A program made the translations under genes and the position numbers. DNA of 64,000 nucleotides from Crambe crambe (lineage: Eukaryota > Porifera > Demospongiae > Poecilosclerida > Crambeidae): the NCBI GenBank assembly GCA_963924555.1, contig OZ004586.1, forward strand, positions 2,376,501 through 2,440,500. Reading direction: 5' to 3'. The notes beneath the pieces are model-generated. The model was not told the origin of the DNA. It saw only the letters and a program-made list of their open reading frames with translations, and made no database searches. This document shows positions 1-13,800 of the stretch, one piece after another (within the stretch, counting starts at the first letter, position 1; every line of letters starts with the position of its first letter).

Positions 1-402
1 AGAATCATTGACATACCTCACAGCTGATGCTGGAATAACACCTGCACAGTCGTTGAACATGACTGAATTTATGGTGAGATTAGAGACATTGAAGAAACCA
101 AATCCCCCAGATTTATGGGGGCATTCAACTTTGACAAGAGCATATCCATTCTTGATCAACTCTTGCGAAGGAGCGATGTTTATATTGGAGGTATTCTCAA
201 TCAGACAAAATGGATGTTGTCCATCAATAGTGAAGGAAGAGTTGTTAAGTTGAAGGTTGGTATTGGGAGGGAGAGTTCCACTAGGAGAGCATAGATACTT
301 CATCAGACTCTCATCATCATTTATGAGCACTGTTTCTGCTAGACTAGTAGCTAGTATGCTCACTAACAAGGTTACCAGAAAAGCTTGACACATAATGCCC
401 AT
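1..402 (-). CDS. N-terminal part of a signal-peptide/multi-pass membrane family gene (partial)
   Basis: Only the first part of the gene is present; it runs off the left edge. The frame is open from an ATG at 402-400 to base 1. The first residues (MGIMCQAFLVTLL...) form a hydrophobic signal peptide, followed by an Asn/Ser-rich extracellular stretch with several N-glycosylation sequons. It is closely similar over its full length to the N-terminal part of the gene at 29583-33086. This copy is intact where that one has a 10-bp deletion, so it serves as the reference reading frame. A second in-frame ATG lies three codons downstream; I chose the upstream one because the hydrophobic run fits both and it is conserved in all three family copies. 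Function unknown. By analogy with the complete copy it would be a surface protein with a Cys-rich region and multiple membrane helices, but that part lies outside the window. Confidence 0.65.
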   Translation of the reverse strand, partial: MGIMCQAFLVTLLVSILATSLAETVLINDDESLMKYLCSPSGTLPPNTNLQLNNSSFTIDGQHPFCLIENTSNINIAPSQELIKNGYALVKVECPHKSGGFGFFNVSNLTINSVMFNDCAGVIPASAVRYVNDS

Positions 403-1190
403 TGCAGTTTGATAGCTATAGCATGACTTAATTGTACATAAAAGAGGTCACAAGGTCTTTTTAGTCATGTGATACTTCAGAGTGTGATAAGGCTGCACCA
501 CACAAATGTGACTAGCTCCCTAAAATGGATACTTGTACTAGAGATGTAGTGATGCCCATTATGATGAAAAGAGTCTACAAAGGTACCTCTAAGCTACTGT
601 AGTCATGTGATACTTTGAGTGTGTGTGGGTTAGTGGCTGATAAGGTTCACCACACAAATACCTGGGGATGGGGTTGACTTCCTTATTAGCTATAATAGAG
701 GTTTTGTTTACAAGAGGTAGTGATTAGTGAGTTATTCTCTGCTGAATTTACAAGCTGGTTTGATTGCTAGCTACATGAAGCATGAAGTGCCATGCAATGA
801 GGTAGCAACTGTACAGTAGAAGAGAATTTAATTGCTAACAAATTGAGTCAAATTGTAGAAGGGACAAGTCAGACTTTGAGATATAGCTAAAGGTTTACTA
901 GCAATAATAATGCTATAATCACATATCAATTTCAATTTCAATATCAATAATTATGGTGTGTGGCTTTTATTATCATAAAATAATGAGGGACATAGCTAGC
1001 TAATAGCTAGGTTCTACAAAAGTTACTTCTTAGCTACGTTCATTATTTGCCAATGTGTGAAAAACTAAACTCTGAAACTTAAAATATCAAATATAAAATA
1101 GTTAAATATACATAGACTAAGATGTGTGAAAACTAAACTCTACAAGTTAGCTAGCAAATAATTGATTAGTTGCAGTATACAGCTTTGTTT
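403..1190. other. Spacer: 5' flank of the partial gene and 3' flank of FN3-1
   Basis: No coding exon seen. Bases 403 to about 960 align with the 5' flank of the second family copy (about 33087-33500), so the promoter was duplicated with the gene. Short TAGC-rich tracts and AT-rich sequence; no transposon ends recognised. Confidence 0.5.
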
Positions 1191-4041
1191 TTAAATGTTA
1201 TCATATACTTTCTTTGCTGGAGACAGCGGAGGACTTTCTGCTGTAGTCACATGATGTCCATATGCCGCACAAACATCCAATTCCATTCCATCAGCAGGTC
1301 CTCTATAATCATAGATCTGATCATTGTAACACTAATGTAGCTACATTCATTAGCCATGCAGGAAAGTCTAATGACACATTATGCTCTTAGTGTAATAGGT
1401 ATAGCATTGATGATCTTTCATTTCATGGTTGACACTGAAGTAGCTAGCTAGCTACTTGGAGGTCACAATTTCATGCTGAGCTTAAGGGCAGACCTAATAA
1501 TTTCTGGGTTGTGTAGATGAAGTAGCAAGCTATTTTCCTGCTCTGTACATGTACGTATTATTGAGCATCATCCTCACTCTTTCTTTATTCCTTTATTGTG
1601 ACGATGGTAGATAAAGTAAGCAATGAAGATGATGGAAGTGTAAAGTGTGACAGTCAAGAGAAAGGTAACAATGATAGCAGCAGACAATTCTGTTCTACTG
1701 GATGTCTTGTCTGCACATGCAGAATGTAAGAACAAAGTAATAATGAGTGTAAATTTTAGTAATAAATTCAATTTTCACTCCATGAATACGAATGGTATTA
1801 GCTATATTATTGGTCCTACATCTGTAGCCATAGCTACGTATGCACTTACTTGATAAGAGAAGTACAACCACTTCTAATGTTTGAACTTCTGACCTTTGTC
1901 CTATAATAGTCTCTCCATTGGCTTCGGCAGTAGCAGCGACCTGAAACTGGTACTCAGTGGACAAGTTATCAACTACCACGAAATCCCTGGTTCTGGGAAC
2001 TGAGAGAAATAGCTGATTCTTCTCTCTCTCATCACCCTCCTTCAGTCCGTAGTACATTGTGTAGTTTGTAATTGTAGGGACATCAGACTGAATCTCATCC
2101 CAGAAAACTTTGACTGAGGAATGAGACAGGGCTTCCACTTCCACATTCATCACCATGGCTGAAAAACGAAGTGAAAAAGCTGATTTTAATAACTAATAAT
2201 AATTATAGAGGAATTACATGGTGGTGCAAAGGTGGTCTGATCAGGCAAATTAGCAGGTTCTCCTCGACCAATTCTTGTGTAAGCAGTGACTGTAATAACA
2301 GAAACTCTTGTTTGTGGAGTCAATGATGGGATAGTGAATGTAGTGCTCAAGTCTGAGGTGTTGACTCTGACAGTATTGTTGCCATTGACTGTATAAGTGA
2401 CTTCATAACTGATGATGACTCCATTAGGTTCTTGAGGAGGACTCCAAGTGAGTACAACGGAAGTGAACTTAGGAGTACCAGCAAGGTTAGACACAGGACC
2501 AGGAGCTACACATAAAAGCTAAATTATTATTACAATTATAAAATAGCAAGCTACGTATTACCTGTCAATATTTCAGTCACATTAGAAAAGGGTCCAGTGC
2601 CATTATCATTGACTCCAGCAACTCTGAAGGTGTAGTTTGTATAAGGAGTGAGTTTACTAGCTGTGAAGGTCCTATTCACCACCACACCAGGGATCAGAGC
2701 CTCTCCTACTTCTTGGAATTCCACTGTGTAGTTAGTGATTGGACCATTGCGTTCAATGCATCTGATTTGTGTCCAGGACACACTAACACTCCTGGAAGTG
2801 GTAGAGGAAATATTTACATGTGGGGAAGCAGTAGGTGCTGCAGCAGAATAAACCATTAGTATTAATATTTAATTTCAGTGTATGGTCTTACCAGCTGCTT
2901 TTGTAGTGAACTCTACAGTTGGTGTCAGAGGAGCACTGAATCCACTTGGTAATATAACAGTAATGGTTACACTGTAAACACTGAACTCTTGTAGGTTAGT
3001 GAACTCCACTGTGGGAATAGCAGTGGTCATCTTGGATTTGTAATCCTCAAATTTTTGACACAACTGCCTTGCAACAGCTACTCGTCTCAGGTCTACTCTA
3101 TACATATCCATTGGGAGACTGAATGGAGGCTGGGTCCAGGATATGGTCACAGATGTGGAAGTCAGTGATGAGAATGTGACATTTAGAGGTGTTTCAAAAT
3201 CTATTTGAAGATATCAAGACATATGTACATACTATACCATCACTGTGATTGCATGTATGTAGTATATGTATATATATACATTTCCTCACCTCTTATAGTG
3301 GCACTCACAGGTCCTACTACTATTGGAGTCTCATAAAGTGCAATCAGCCAGTAAGTAACTGTATGAGTTGACTGTTGTACTAGATGACTAGATGCTGTAG
3401 ACGTTGCTGTTATGCCAGCACTGAAGTCTGTAGGTCTTGTGTTACTTATTAATATTCGGTATCCCTCACTAGGAGGATTGGGTGGTGGCATCCAGGAGAC
3501 TCTCACTGTATCTAACCCAAACTGTCCTACCATAAAGTCAGTAGGAGCCTGTTCTGTAATATTAACAGTGAAGCATTATAAGCTATGTAAATAACTATAG
3601 ATGATTGTTACAGCTAAACTCTATTGTTACCATGCACCTAAACTTTAGATAAGGTTTAGTTACTGGTCACCCAAACTCCCTCATAGCATAGGTAGTGGAA
3701 CAGGTCAGGCCAGTCAGGCCCAGGCCTGACCAAAATTTTGGGAAATACAAGTCAATTAAGGTTAATGTATTATGTTAAAGTCAGTGGCTATCAATCAATA
3801 ACAAAAGAAAGTATCCTACATGATGCTCGGTCGAATATAACAAATTGTAGAGCTTCAGTGATCTGGAGGATTACATTTAATTTCAGGCCTGATCAATCGA
3901 ATCTTGCTTCCAACACCTCTGCATTGATAGCTACGTATAGCAGCCTGTGCACTCACCTTGACTCTGCACTGACATGATGAGAGTTGATACTAGACATAGT
4001 ATCATCATTAGTACTGTGACTAGCACACTGCTCTTCAATAT
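1191..4041 (-). CDS. FN3-1: single-pass receptor-like protein with five FN3 domains
   Basis: Eight exons join in frame to about 591 residues: 4041-3957 (signal peptide), 3553-3290, 3200-2892, 2837-2562, 2505-2218 and 2158-1850 (FN3 domains a to e, one per exon), 1710-1578 (transmembrane) and 1302-1191 (tail, TAA stop). Every FN3 exon has phase-1 borders with GT and AG splice sites. The domains keep FN3 landmarks: the early Trp (VRVSW, VTISW, VSVSW, LTWSP, VKVFW) and a late Tyr-x-Phe or equivalent, with many N-glycosylation sites. A helix of about 24 residues follows, then basic residues (YHRHNKGIKKE) and a tail ending SPPLSPAKKVYDNI. The proline stretch could bind SH3 domains, and YDN fits the pY-x-N binding pattern of Grb2-type SH2 domains (inference). 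Oddity: the start codon conserved in the other copies reads ATA here, so translation would have to begin at a later Met (11th codon) or the gene is failing. Ligand unknown. Confidence 0.8.
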
Positions 4042-4867
4042 GGTCCTCTGGTGGTGAACTATGAAAGACTTAGCAAACTAACTCACTGGGTATAGAGTAG
4101 GCAGATACTGAAAGGGTGAAACTTTGAAGTCACACCTGTCATACCTACACACCATCCAGTTTGTTATTTCACTTGATCTTGCGTATAATAATTATAGTTA
4201 TGCAGTATATCAATCATAGCCTGAAACCTGAAGGAAACTTGATAAGGAAGTTCATAGGATACACAAGGGCATGGCATGTTTCCTTGTTTCCTATTTGAAA
4301 TGTCATGAAATAATTATAGCTATGCTGTGCCCTTGCGTATCCCACAAAAATACATTGTGTTTCCTTCAAGTTTCTCTTGGAAACACAAGGGAAATCTCTT
4401 ATCTTTCATAGTGATACTCGTGTAGCTAGCTATATTTTACATAGCTACAGGTCCATCTTTGCAGGAAGGAGCTTGCTGAGCAGATATCATGTATGCATGT
4501 GTACTCATAGCAACAGTAATCTTAAATGGGGCATAGCTATGTCAATCATACAACAGGAAAATTTAAAGGGTAAAATTTTCATGGTTTAGCTAATACACAA
4601 AAACAAGGGACTGATTATAATTGTGGTTCACACTTGGAATTTTTGCAAACCATGCATGAATAATTCCCACTATAGGGTATAGCTATAGCTACATGTAATC
4701 ATCTAACATCATACAGTTACTGGCTGTTAAGTTGAAGGCATACAAATTATGCTAACTAGCTGCATGAAAATGAAACAAAACACAAGACTACTAGGGGCTA
4801 GGGCTAGGAGACTAGGGCTACTAGTGTTAAATATATGAGAAGAGAATATTTATAGCTAGTTAGCTAT
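4042..4867. promoter_or_regulatory. Spacer with the FN3-1 promoter region
   Basis: Bases 4081-4141 match the block found upstream of the other FN3 genes: ACTCACTGGGTATAGAG, then a CACACC box about 90 bp before the start codon. In other copies the box reads AGCCACACCTAC, which is a GTGTGG/CACCC type site on the coding strand; here it is diverged (AGTCACACCTGT). The rest, to the stop of FN3-2, is AT- and TAGC-rich and shares long stretches with 35270-35680. No gene seen. Confidence 0.45.
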
Positions 4868-7800
4868 TTAAAAGTTATCGTATACTTTCTCTGCTGGAGA
4901 CAGTGGGGGACTTTGTGTTATGGTCACATGTCCATATGCTGCACAAGAATCCATTTCCATTCCATCAGCTGGACCTCTGTAAATATAACAGGAATTTGAT
5001 TAGGAAATCTAATGATAGCTACTTGCACTCTTTGCGTACTGTATACTGATCTTTCTTTCATGGTTGACACTAAAATAACATACTTGGATGTCTCAGTTTC
5101 ACACAGAACTTGAGAGAAAGGATATTCCTGTGTGTAGGGCTACATTTCCATGCTGCTGTATTAAAATTGTACCATGCTCCATTTAAGCTGCATAGTTATA
5201 CTGTATATACAACTGTAGCTGGCATGCTGAACTTAAAGATGAAGGAGCTATTATGTATGCATATAGCTATGTGTCTCCATGGTTATTATCTTGGCCTTAC
5301 ATATTACAGTTATCATCTACTGTTTATATACTCACTCTTTCTTTATTCCTTTATCATAACAATGGTGAATAAAGTAAACGACAAAGATGATGGAAGTATA
5401 AAGTATGACAGTCAAGAGAAAGGTAACGACAATAGCAACAGATAATTCTGTTCTACTACATGTCACAACTGCACCTGCAGGAATTTAGAATGCGGGGTTT
5501 TTTTATGTGCTGGTCTAATTTCATTCCATGAGTATAAAAATGGCCATATGTAGCTGTTATATACATACTTACTTGGAGATGCACATGTGGTGGGTAGAAG
5601 AGGTACCACTTCTGGAGATGCACATGTGGTGGGTAGAAGAGGTACCACTTCTAATGTTTGAACTTCTGACCTTTGTCCCATAATAGTCTCTCCATTAGCT
5701 TCAGCAGTAGCAGCGACCTGAAATTGGTACTCAGTGGACAAGTTATCAACTACCACGAAATCCCTGGTACTGGGAACTGAGAGAAATAGCTGACTCCTCT
5801 CTCTCTCATCACCCTCCTTCAGTCCATAGTACATTGTGTAGTTTGTAATTGTAGACTGAGTCTTATTCCAGGACACTCTGACTGAGGAATGAGACAGGGC
5901 TTCCACTTCTACACTCATCACCATGGCTGAGAAATGAAGTGAATGAGTGAATTGAATTCACAATAATATTACAGAGGAATTACATGGTGCTGCAAAGGTA
6001 GTCTGATCAGGTAAATTAGCAGGTTCTCCTCGACCTATTCTTGTGTAAGCAGTGACCGTGATACCAGAGACTCTTGTTTGTGGAGTCAATGATGGGATAG
6101 TGAATGTAGTACTCAAGTCTGAGGTGTTGACTCTGACAGTATCGTTGCTATTGACTGTGTAAGTGACTTCATAACTGATGATGACTCCATTAGGTTCTTG
6201 AGGTGGACTCCAAGTGAGTACAATGGAAGTGAACTTAGGAGTACCAGCAAGGTTAGACACAAGACCAGGAGCTATACATTAATTGAAATTGATGTGACAA
6301 TAAGCTAGCTATAACACACAAGTTAATTACGTACTTTCTTCTTCTGTCAGAATACTGGTCACATTAGTAAAGGGTCCAGTGCCATTGTTATTGACTCCAG
6401 CAATTCTAAAGGTGTAGTTTGTGTAAGGAGTTAGTCCACTAGCTGTGAAGGTCCTATTCACCACCACACCAGGGATCAGAGCCCTTCCCACTTCTTGGAA
6501 TTCCACTGTGTAGTTAGTGATTGGACCATTGCGTTCAATGCATCTGATTTGTGTCCAGGATACACTAACACTTCTGGAGGTGGTAGAGAAAGTGTTTATG
6601 TGTGGGGAAGCAGTAGGTGCTGCAGCAGAGGAAATTTTCAGCATGATATTTAGTGTATATATGTATCATGGTCATACCAATTGCTTTTGTAGTGAACTCT
6701 ACAGTTGGTCTCAGAGTAGCATTATATCCACTTGCTGTTATAACAAGTATTGTTACTTGGTAAATACTGAATTCATGTAGGTTAGAAAAATCTACTGATA
6801 GAGTACTAGTGGTCATCTTGGATTTGTAATCCTCAACTCCTTCACACAACTGCCTTGCACTAGTTACTCGTCTCAGGTCTACTCTATACTCATCCATTGG
6901 GAGTATGGATCGAGGCTGGGTCCAGGATATGGTCACAGATGTGGAAGTCAGTGAAGACGATATGACAGTTATTGGTATATTAAAATCTGTATACATGCAA
7001 AGATACAACTGATGACAATAGCTACTCTCATTACAATCATAAACTCTTTCCTCATACCATTCCTACGTATTACCATCCGTTACGATTGTTTAACAATTGA
7101 ACAATGAATATATAAGGCCACTCTTTGTTGATCATTAGTTTTTTGCTCAGACTGATGTAGGTGGGCGGCATAGTATTGGCCATTGTGCCATTATTTTGTG
7201 AGAGTTCTATTCAGTCATTTTCTTGGAAAAAAACCACAGGAGTTAGCTATACAGTCAGAAGTGATGCAGTATAGAAATTTTAATAGCTAATGGCCAAATC
7301 CTGTAGGTAGCTAGAGCAAACTGATGCGGGCGGAGATGAGAAACTAATAATCATGCAATAAATAGAGCACTATGAAAATTTTAATCACCAAGAATTATTA
7401 CATGAAGATTGGTATTGGAGTCCCAAAAAGTGCAATCATGTGACTATATATATATACCTTTACTACATGACTACTAGCTATGGTTCCATCATTAACAATT
7501 CGTGGAGCATTGATTGATGGCTATATTTTATCTATGTGTGTAACCACTTCCTTACCTCTTACAGTGACACTCACAGGTCCTAATATTATCGGTTCCAGAG
7601 TCCTATAAAGTGCAACCAGCCAATATTTTACTGTAGTGTCAGATACCTGTCCTACATCACGACTAAATAATGTTGTAGTTGCAAATCTTATGCCAGCACT
7701 GAAGTCTGTAGGTCTTGTGTCACCTGTTGTTATTAGGTATCCCCTAAATGGATGATATAGTGGTGGTGTCCAGGAGACTCTCACTGTGTTTGTTCCAAAC

Positions 7801-10800
7801 TGTCTAGCCATGAGGTTAGTAGGAACTTGTTCTGTAATAATTAATTATAGCCATTTTAAACATGTATGCTGTATGGTTGTGGTATAGCTACTATACACCT
7901 TCTATAGAAACCTATTTGAAGTGTTACGTATGTTTTGAAGTTGTTATGGTTTGAAGAGGCATGCACTATAGATAATGAGATCAAGGGATCTAGACATGTC
8001 CACAGCTGTAGCATTCCAAGTGAAATTAGGGTGCTACATTGTGAGGATGTCAAGTTGAGCTGTTTATTAACTGATGTATATAACATACGTAGCAACCACT
8101 ATTCTTTGTGCTTATGTATTAAGTGAAGAAGCTACTTAAGTATCAAATTTATGGACTAGCTACGTATGGTACCTATATGTCTATATTGCCAGTAGTTAGA
8201 ACTGAAAACAGATAGCTATAGCTACTCGGGCTCTGCACAGTCTGTTATTTCAATAATGAACTAACATACGAGTATGAGTAGGTATACTGTAGCTAGCTAG
8301 TTTGCTATCCACAGATAACAGATTCTATAGCCAGCTACAACTGTAGCATGCCCTATATAGCTATAGCTATAATGGGCATTATTCCCATCATTTATGTACT
8401 ACATAGCTACTTGGTTGATAGGGGAATGGAATGGAATGTAGTATGTACTATCACTAGACCCTTTGTGTGAAGGGGGTGGGGTATGAGACTAGATATTACA
8501 TCATTTCCTCACCTCTTACTACAGTGGCACTCACAGGTCCTACTACTATTGGAGTCCTATAAAGTGCAACCACCCAATACTTGGTTGTACCAGGTTGCTG
8601 TTGTACTTGATGAAAAGAGTATGAACCATATCCAAATATCACTCTTATGCCAGCACTGGAGCCTGTAGGTCTTGTGTCACCTTTTGTTATTAAGTAAGCA
8701 GGATGTATGGGTGGTATTGTCCAAGAGACTCTCACTATATTGATCCAAGTCTGTCTAGCCGTGAGGTTAGTAGGAGCTTGTTCTGCAGTAATTAGACATG
8801 TCATGTATTGCACAGTGTTGTCTACTTAAAGTGCCCATGTGTGTAATAAAGTTGTACATAGCTAGTAGTTAGATAACAAGACTGAGAGTCTAGACACCCA
8901 AAGGCCTGAGGATTTAGCATCCCAAGCAAAGTTAAGAAGTGTTAGCTAGCTACGTATCTGTGCCCTACAAACTTATTGGACTACCTATACTTTTATCTTG
9001 TGAGCCAGCAGTTAGAATTGAAAATAGCTACTTGGGCCCAGCACAGTACATGTAGATATTATTCACACACTACAATGTTTCATTCCAGACCTGCATGTGG
9101 AATTTTAGTCTTGTAGTTTGATTTGAATGGCTTAGGCCAATGTGACTAAATACCTTGTTTCCTGTCCTCAAATTGGATAAGGGTATTTTTTTTATCATTT
9201 ATTGTATACTAGGGTGATGTGCAGTAATATATCATGCAAGTGAGCTTTTAAACTCCAACTTGTTTCATAACCCCTTAAAATTTTGCTACTGGAGGTTCCA
9301 ACCAAGCAGCTAGCTACATACTTAGGAATATGTACGTAATGTGTATACTAATAGATAAACCACCATACACAAATGATAAATTATTAATTGCTGTAGAAGT
9401 CAATCAAGCTTAGCAGATAATAATAAACGAGTATGCGGTGGCAAAATTAGCATGTGGGAGGTAGACAGGAAACAATCAATTTAATCAAGTTGGCCTGATG
9501 TATTCTGACTTGCTAGAGACTAATCTGTCAGGTTAGACTGCAGATCAAACTAGCTAGCTAGACCTGTGACTTTTTTGGTTCTTCGTGTGAAGGAGCATGA
9601 GACATAGCGTAAGTCATCTATTGTCGTCCACCATCTATTCTCGTCATCCAATGTCGACCAATTTCATGCGCGGAAGTATCCCAAACCACAAAAGATTACG
9701 GAGTGGCGCCACGTTGCCAGGAGTTTTATTGGTTTGTTGTTCTATCCTACAAGATAGCTGTTTTTTGTGTGCTAGTCAATGTCAAAACGCAAGGTAGGTC
9801 GCCATTCTTCGTTTCTTTTTACTTTTGGTAGGTTTTTGTTCGGTTCTTGTTCGGTTTTTTTCGGTTTTTTTTCACACCATTAATATCAATCGTATTATAG
9901 AGAGCAGAAGCTGCCAAGAGAGGATGGGAAAAACGAAAGGGAGTCGCTGAAACAAGTCAAAGGCCAAAAAAGTTCAAGCAATGGTCGGATGAAAGTATGC
10001 TACAAGCTGTAGAAGCCATTAAGAAAGGAACCCTTGGACTGAATGAAGCATCTAGAAGTTACCAGGTGCCTAGATCAACCCTGAGGGACAGGATTACTGG
10101 CCGAGTAACGCATGGAGAGAAATCTGGCCCCAAGCCTTACCTTTCCAGTGAAGAAGAGAAGGAGCTTGTGACTTTTCTCAAGCAAGCAGCACCATAGGTT
10201 ATGGAAAAACCAAGAAAGAGGTACTTGCAATGGTTCAAAAGACGGTAGAAAAGAAAGACGTTGATACCGAGAAATTCAATGGAGAGGGCTGGTGGTCTCG
10301 ATTTATGAGCCGTAATCCTAAAGTTATCTTTGCGTACTGCTGACCCTCTATCAAAAGCTAGGGCAGATGCCGTCACACAAGATAAGATTGATAAATACTG
10401 CAAATTGCTCGAGTCAACACTTGAAGAACACGACCTTGCTGATAAACCACATCGTATTTACAATGTTGATGAAAGTGGGATGCCCCTTGAGCATAAGCAG
10501 CCAAAGCATAGCTGAGAGAGGCACGAAGAAAGTTTATGGGAGATCTTCAGGTAACAAGGCACAGATCACAATCGTTGCCTGTGTTAGTGCTACAGGTGTT
10601 GCGCTACCTCCTATGGTGATATTTCAAGGTACTCGTCTTAATTATGAACTCACGATTGGTGAAGTACCAGGTACTTTATATGGGTTATCAGAAAAAGACC
10701 AGACTCTCTTTTTTCGTGATATTTTCACCAAATATATCTCCCCTGCTAGGCCAATTTTATTAATGCTTGATGGCCATTCTATACATTACACACCAGAAGT

Positions 10801-13800
10801 GGTGCATGCTGCTGCCAAACAAGGTGTAGTAATGCTCTGTCTCCCACCCCACACAACACACTGTATTCAACCTCTTGATGTCAGTTTTTTTAAGTCACTT
10901 AAAGCACATTGGTCTACTGCATGTCATGGCTATATGGTGAATAATCCAGGTCGTGTTGTGACCAAGTTTCAATTTCCTACCCTATTTAAAGAAGCATGGT
11001 TTAAAGCCATCAAACCAGAGACGTTTATCTCGGGATTTAGAAAAACTGGCGTTTACCCATTGAACCCCCTTGCTATTTCTGTTCCAGCTTCAGAATTTTT
11101 GTCCCTGGATTGGATACATCTAGCAGTAGCAATGATTTGTCAACCATCAGTTTACCATCATTGGATGATATGTCAGAAACTTCTGATGATCCTCCGATCT
11201 CCAATCCTGATTGTGCAACCCATGTGTACACGTCTGAACAAATCAGATTGTTTAAAACTAGGTATATATGAAAATGGATTTAATGTTTTTATGGACACAG
11301 AATATCTTAATTGGCTCCGTTTGAATCATCCGGAAGATGACCAGCTTCTTCAAGGTGCAACATGTGGAGAAGTCGATCCATCAGGTAGAAGTCAAAATGA
11401 CTCTTCTGTTGAAAAATTGGTATATTTTGAACACGATGGTGGTGGTTCTGAGCATGTTCCTCAGAGTTCTGCAACCACTGTGTCAGAAAATCATCCATCA
11501 ACTTCAAGAGTGCTGATATCCTCCACTCCAAAGTCAAAACAACCAAGTACAACTTCTTCTCCCTTCATACCAGCAAGTCATTCATCAACCTCTGCTGAAA
11601 TAACCTCTACTCCTAACTCGAGACGACCAGGTACGGCTTCTGTTCCTCAGAGCTCTGCAATGTCAACCACTACATCAGAAAATCATCCATCAACCTCAGG
11701 AGTGCTGATGTCTTCTATTCTGAAGTCAAGTACAACAATTTCTCCCATCACAGCAGCAAGTCGTCCATCAACCTCTGCTGAAATACCCTCTACTCCTAAC
11801 TCAAGACGATCAGGTACGGCTTCTGTTCTTCCCACCATTCCCACTCCCACTATGCTATCTTCTGCTATCACTGAATTTTTGACAACACCTATTGGAAATG
11901 TCACCAATATGACGAAGAAGAAGAGGAAAACGGCAGAAGAGTCTTCTGCTAGAGTATTGACTAGTGCACAATCACTTGCAATGTTAAAGGAAAAGCAAAG
12001 ACAGAAGAAAGAAGAGGAAGAGGAAAAAGAAAAGAGGAAGAAGAAAGAGAATTAAGGAAGCAAAAGAGAGAAGCAGAGAAACTGGCCATACAGAAGAGAA
12101 AGGAAGAAAGAGAGTCCAAGAGGAAAGAAAGGGAAGCAGAGAAGATGAAGAAAGCAGAAGAAAGGGAAGCAGAAAAGGTTAAGAAAGCAAAAGAAAGGGA
12201 AGCTAAGAAAGGAAAAGGAAAAGAAAAGGCTGAGTGCAAGCAAAAAGCAGCTCAGAAAGTGCAACAGCGAAAGGCACTAAGAAAAAACTTTAATGACATC
12301 CAGTTAGAGGATATCTCTTCCCACCAATGTGCTGTTTGTTTCGGTAGTTATGATGACGATTTGGTGGATGGTGACCTCATCCAAAGTTGGATACAATGTA
12401 CACACTTGTCTTGCTCAAAATGGATGCATGTTGATTGTGTGGATGCTGGTGAAGGAGGCATGATTTGCCCACTTTGTGACACATTATTTCTATAGTTTTA
12501 ATAATACTTCATATTGCTTTATTGCATTTTTTTAATAATAAATGTTTTGGCATCGATTTTTTAGGTCATTATAATAAAGTGCAAGTTACTGGACTGTTGG
12601 TGTGAAAGTTAATGATAGCATTCAAATTTTGCAGTAATGGTCTCCAAAACTGTAGATGACTTTAGGGTAGAGGTCGACAATAGCAACAATATGGGAGGGC
12701 GACAATAGATGGAGTAGGACGAGAATAGATGGAGAGATACCCTTCATCACATGTAACATATCTAACGTTAAGAATGTGCAAGGAAGTTTAATTCTGAGTT
12801 AGGAAGTGAGGTAGTGTTTATAATTATCCGTACATCTTTTTCCAAAAAAAATAATAAATTGAATTGCTATAAAGTTATGAATATTTCCTCCTTAAGTGTA
12901 CGAGGATCGATGACTTACGCTATTACTATAATATATTATAGCTAGCTATGATTATGACGTGCAGCTACAGTACATTATGTAAACATTTCCTCACCTCTTA
13001 TGGTGGCACTCACAGGTCCTACTACTATTGGAGTCCCATAAAGTGTAACCAGCCAATAAGTAACTGTACCAGGTCCCTGTTCTACACGATGACTAGATGC
13101 TGTAGATGCTATTATTCTGCCAGTATAGAAGTTGCTTGTTGGTCTTGTGTCACCTGTTCTTATTCGGTATCCCTCACTGGGAGGATTGGGTGGTGGTGTC
13201 CAGGAGATTCTCACTTCATATGTTCCAAACTGTCTAATCATGAAGTTAGTGGGAGCTTGTTCTGTAACGGAAAGTATCAATCAGGCTAATGAGCATATTA
13301 TTATTGTGATGGTCTAGTTATGTTAATAATACCCTTTGCATATTATGTAAAGAACATACTATTAGCCAATACAAAGTATTCCTGCATATAGGTGATGGAA
13401 GATGCATGCTCAAGAAGAACTTAGTGGCTAGAGTGAGACACCAATTATCAGACACCACCTATAATCGGACGCCGTATTCCAGTTTATAAAGCTCCCCTAA
13501 ATATAATTTAAGTACATAAAAATAGTAGTTTGAGTGTCTAAAAATTATTCCCAAAAAGAGTAGCTATGCTTCAAAATTACCGTTGCAACAGTTGATTGTT
13601 TCACAGTCCGAAATACATCGATTCTCGCATGCTTACCTCAATGTTCGAACGCTTAACAAAAACCTTGCTTTCTAGTAATTCAAGGCATAAATTATCCCAC
13701 AAATGATTAGGTTTGTGCCATAGCTATCACGTTAGAGAGAGAAAAAGTTTCTGACCTTTTCAATAAACTGCTGGCATTCTCATGATCAAAGAATAATAAT

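Noticed and set aside
5110-5445. 111-codon plus-strand frame
   Set aside because: Overlaps the FN3-2 transmembrane exon antisense and spacer; low-complexity composition, no domain.
6517-6780. Plus-strand open frames opposite FN3 exons (also near 13132, 23212, 37262, 45163, 48641)
   Set aside because: They recur at the same place opposite every homologous exon and carry no domain; antisense shadows of conserved coding sequence.
11961-12264. Phe/Ser/Leu-rich minus-strand frames looking like membrane proteins (also 15843-16061, 52157-52450, 56935-57228)
   Set aside because: Antisense of Lys/Glu-rich coiled regions of the transposases.
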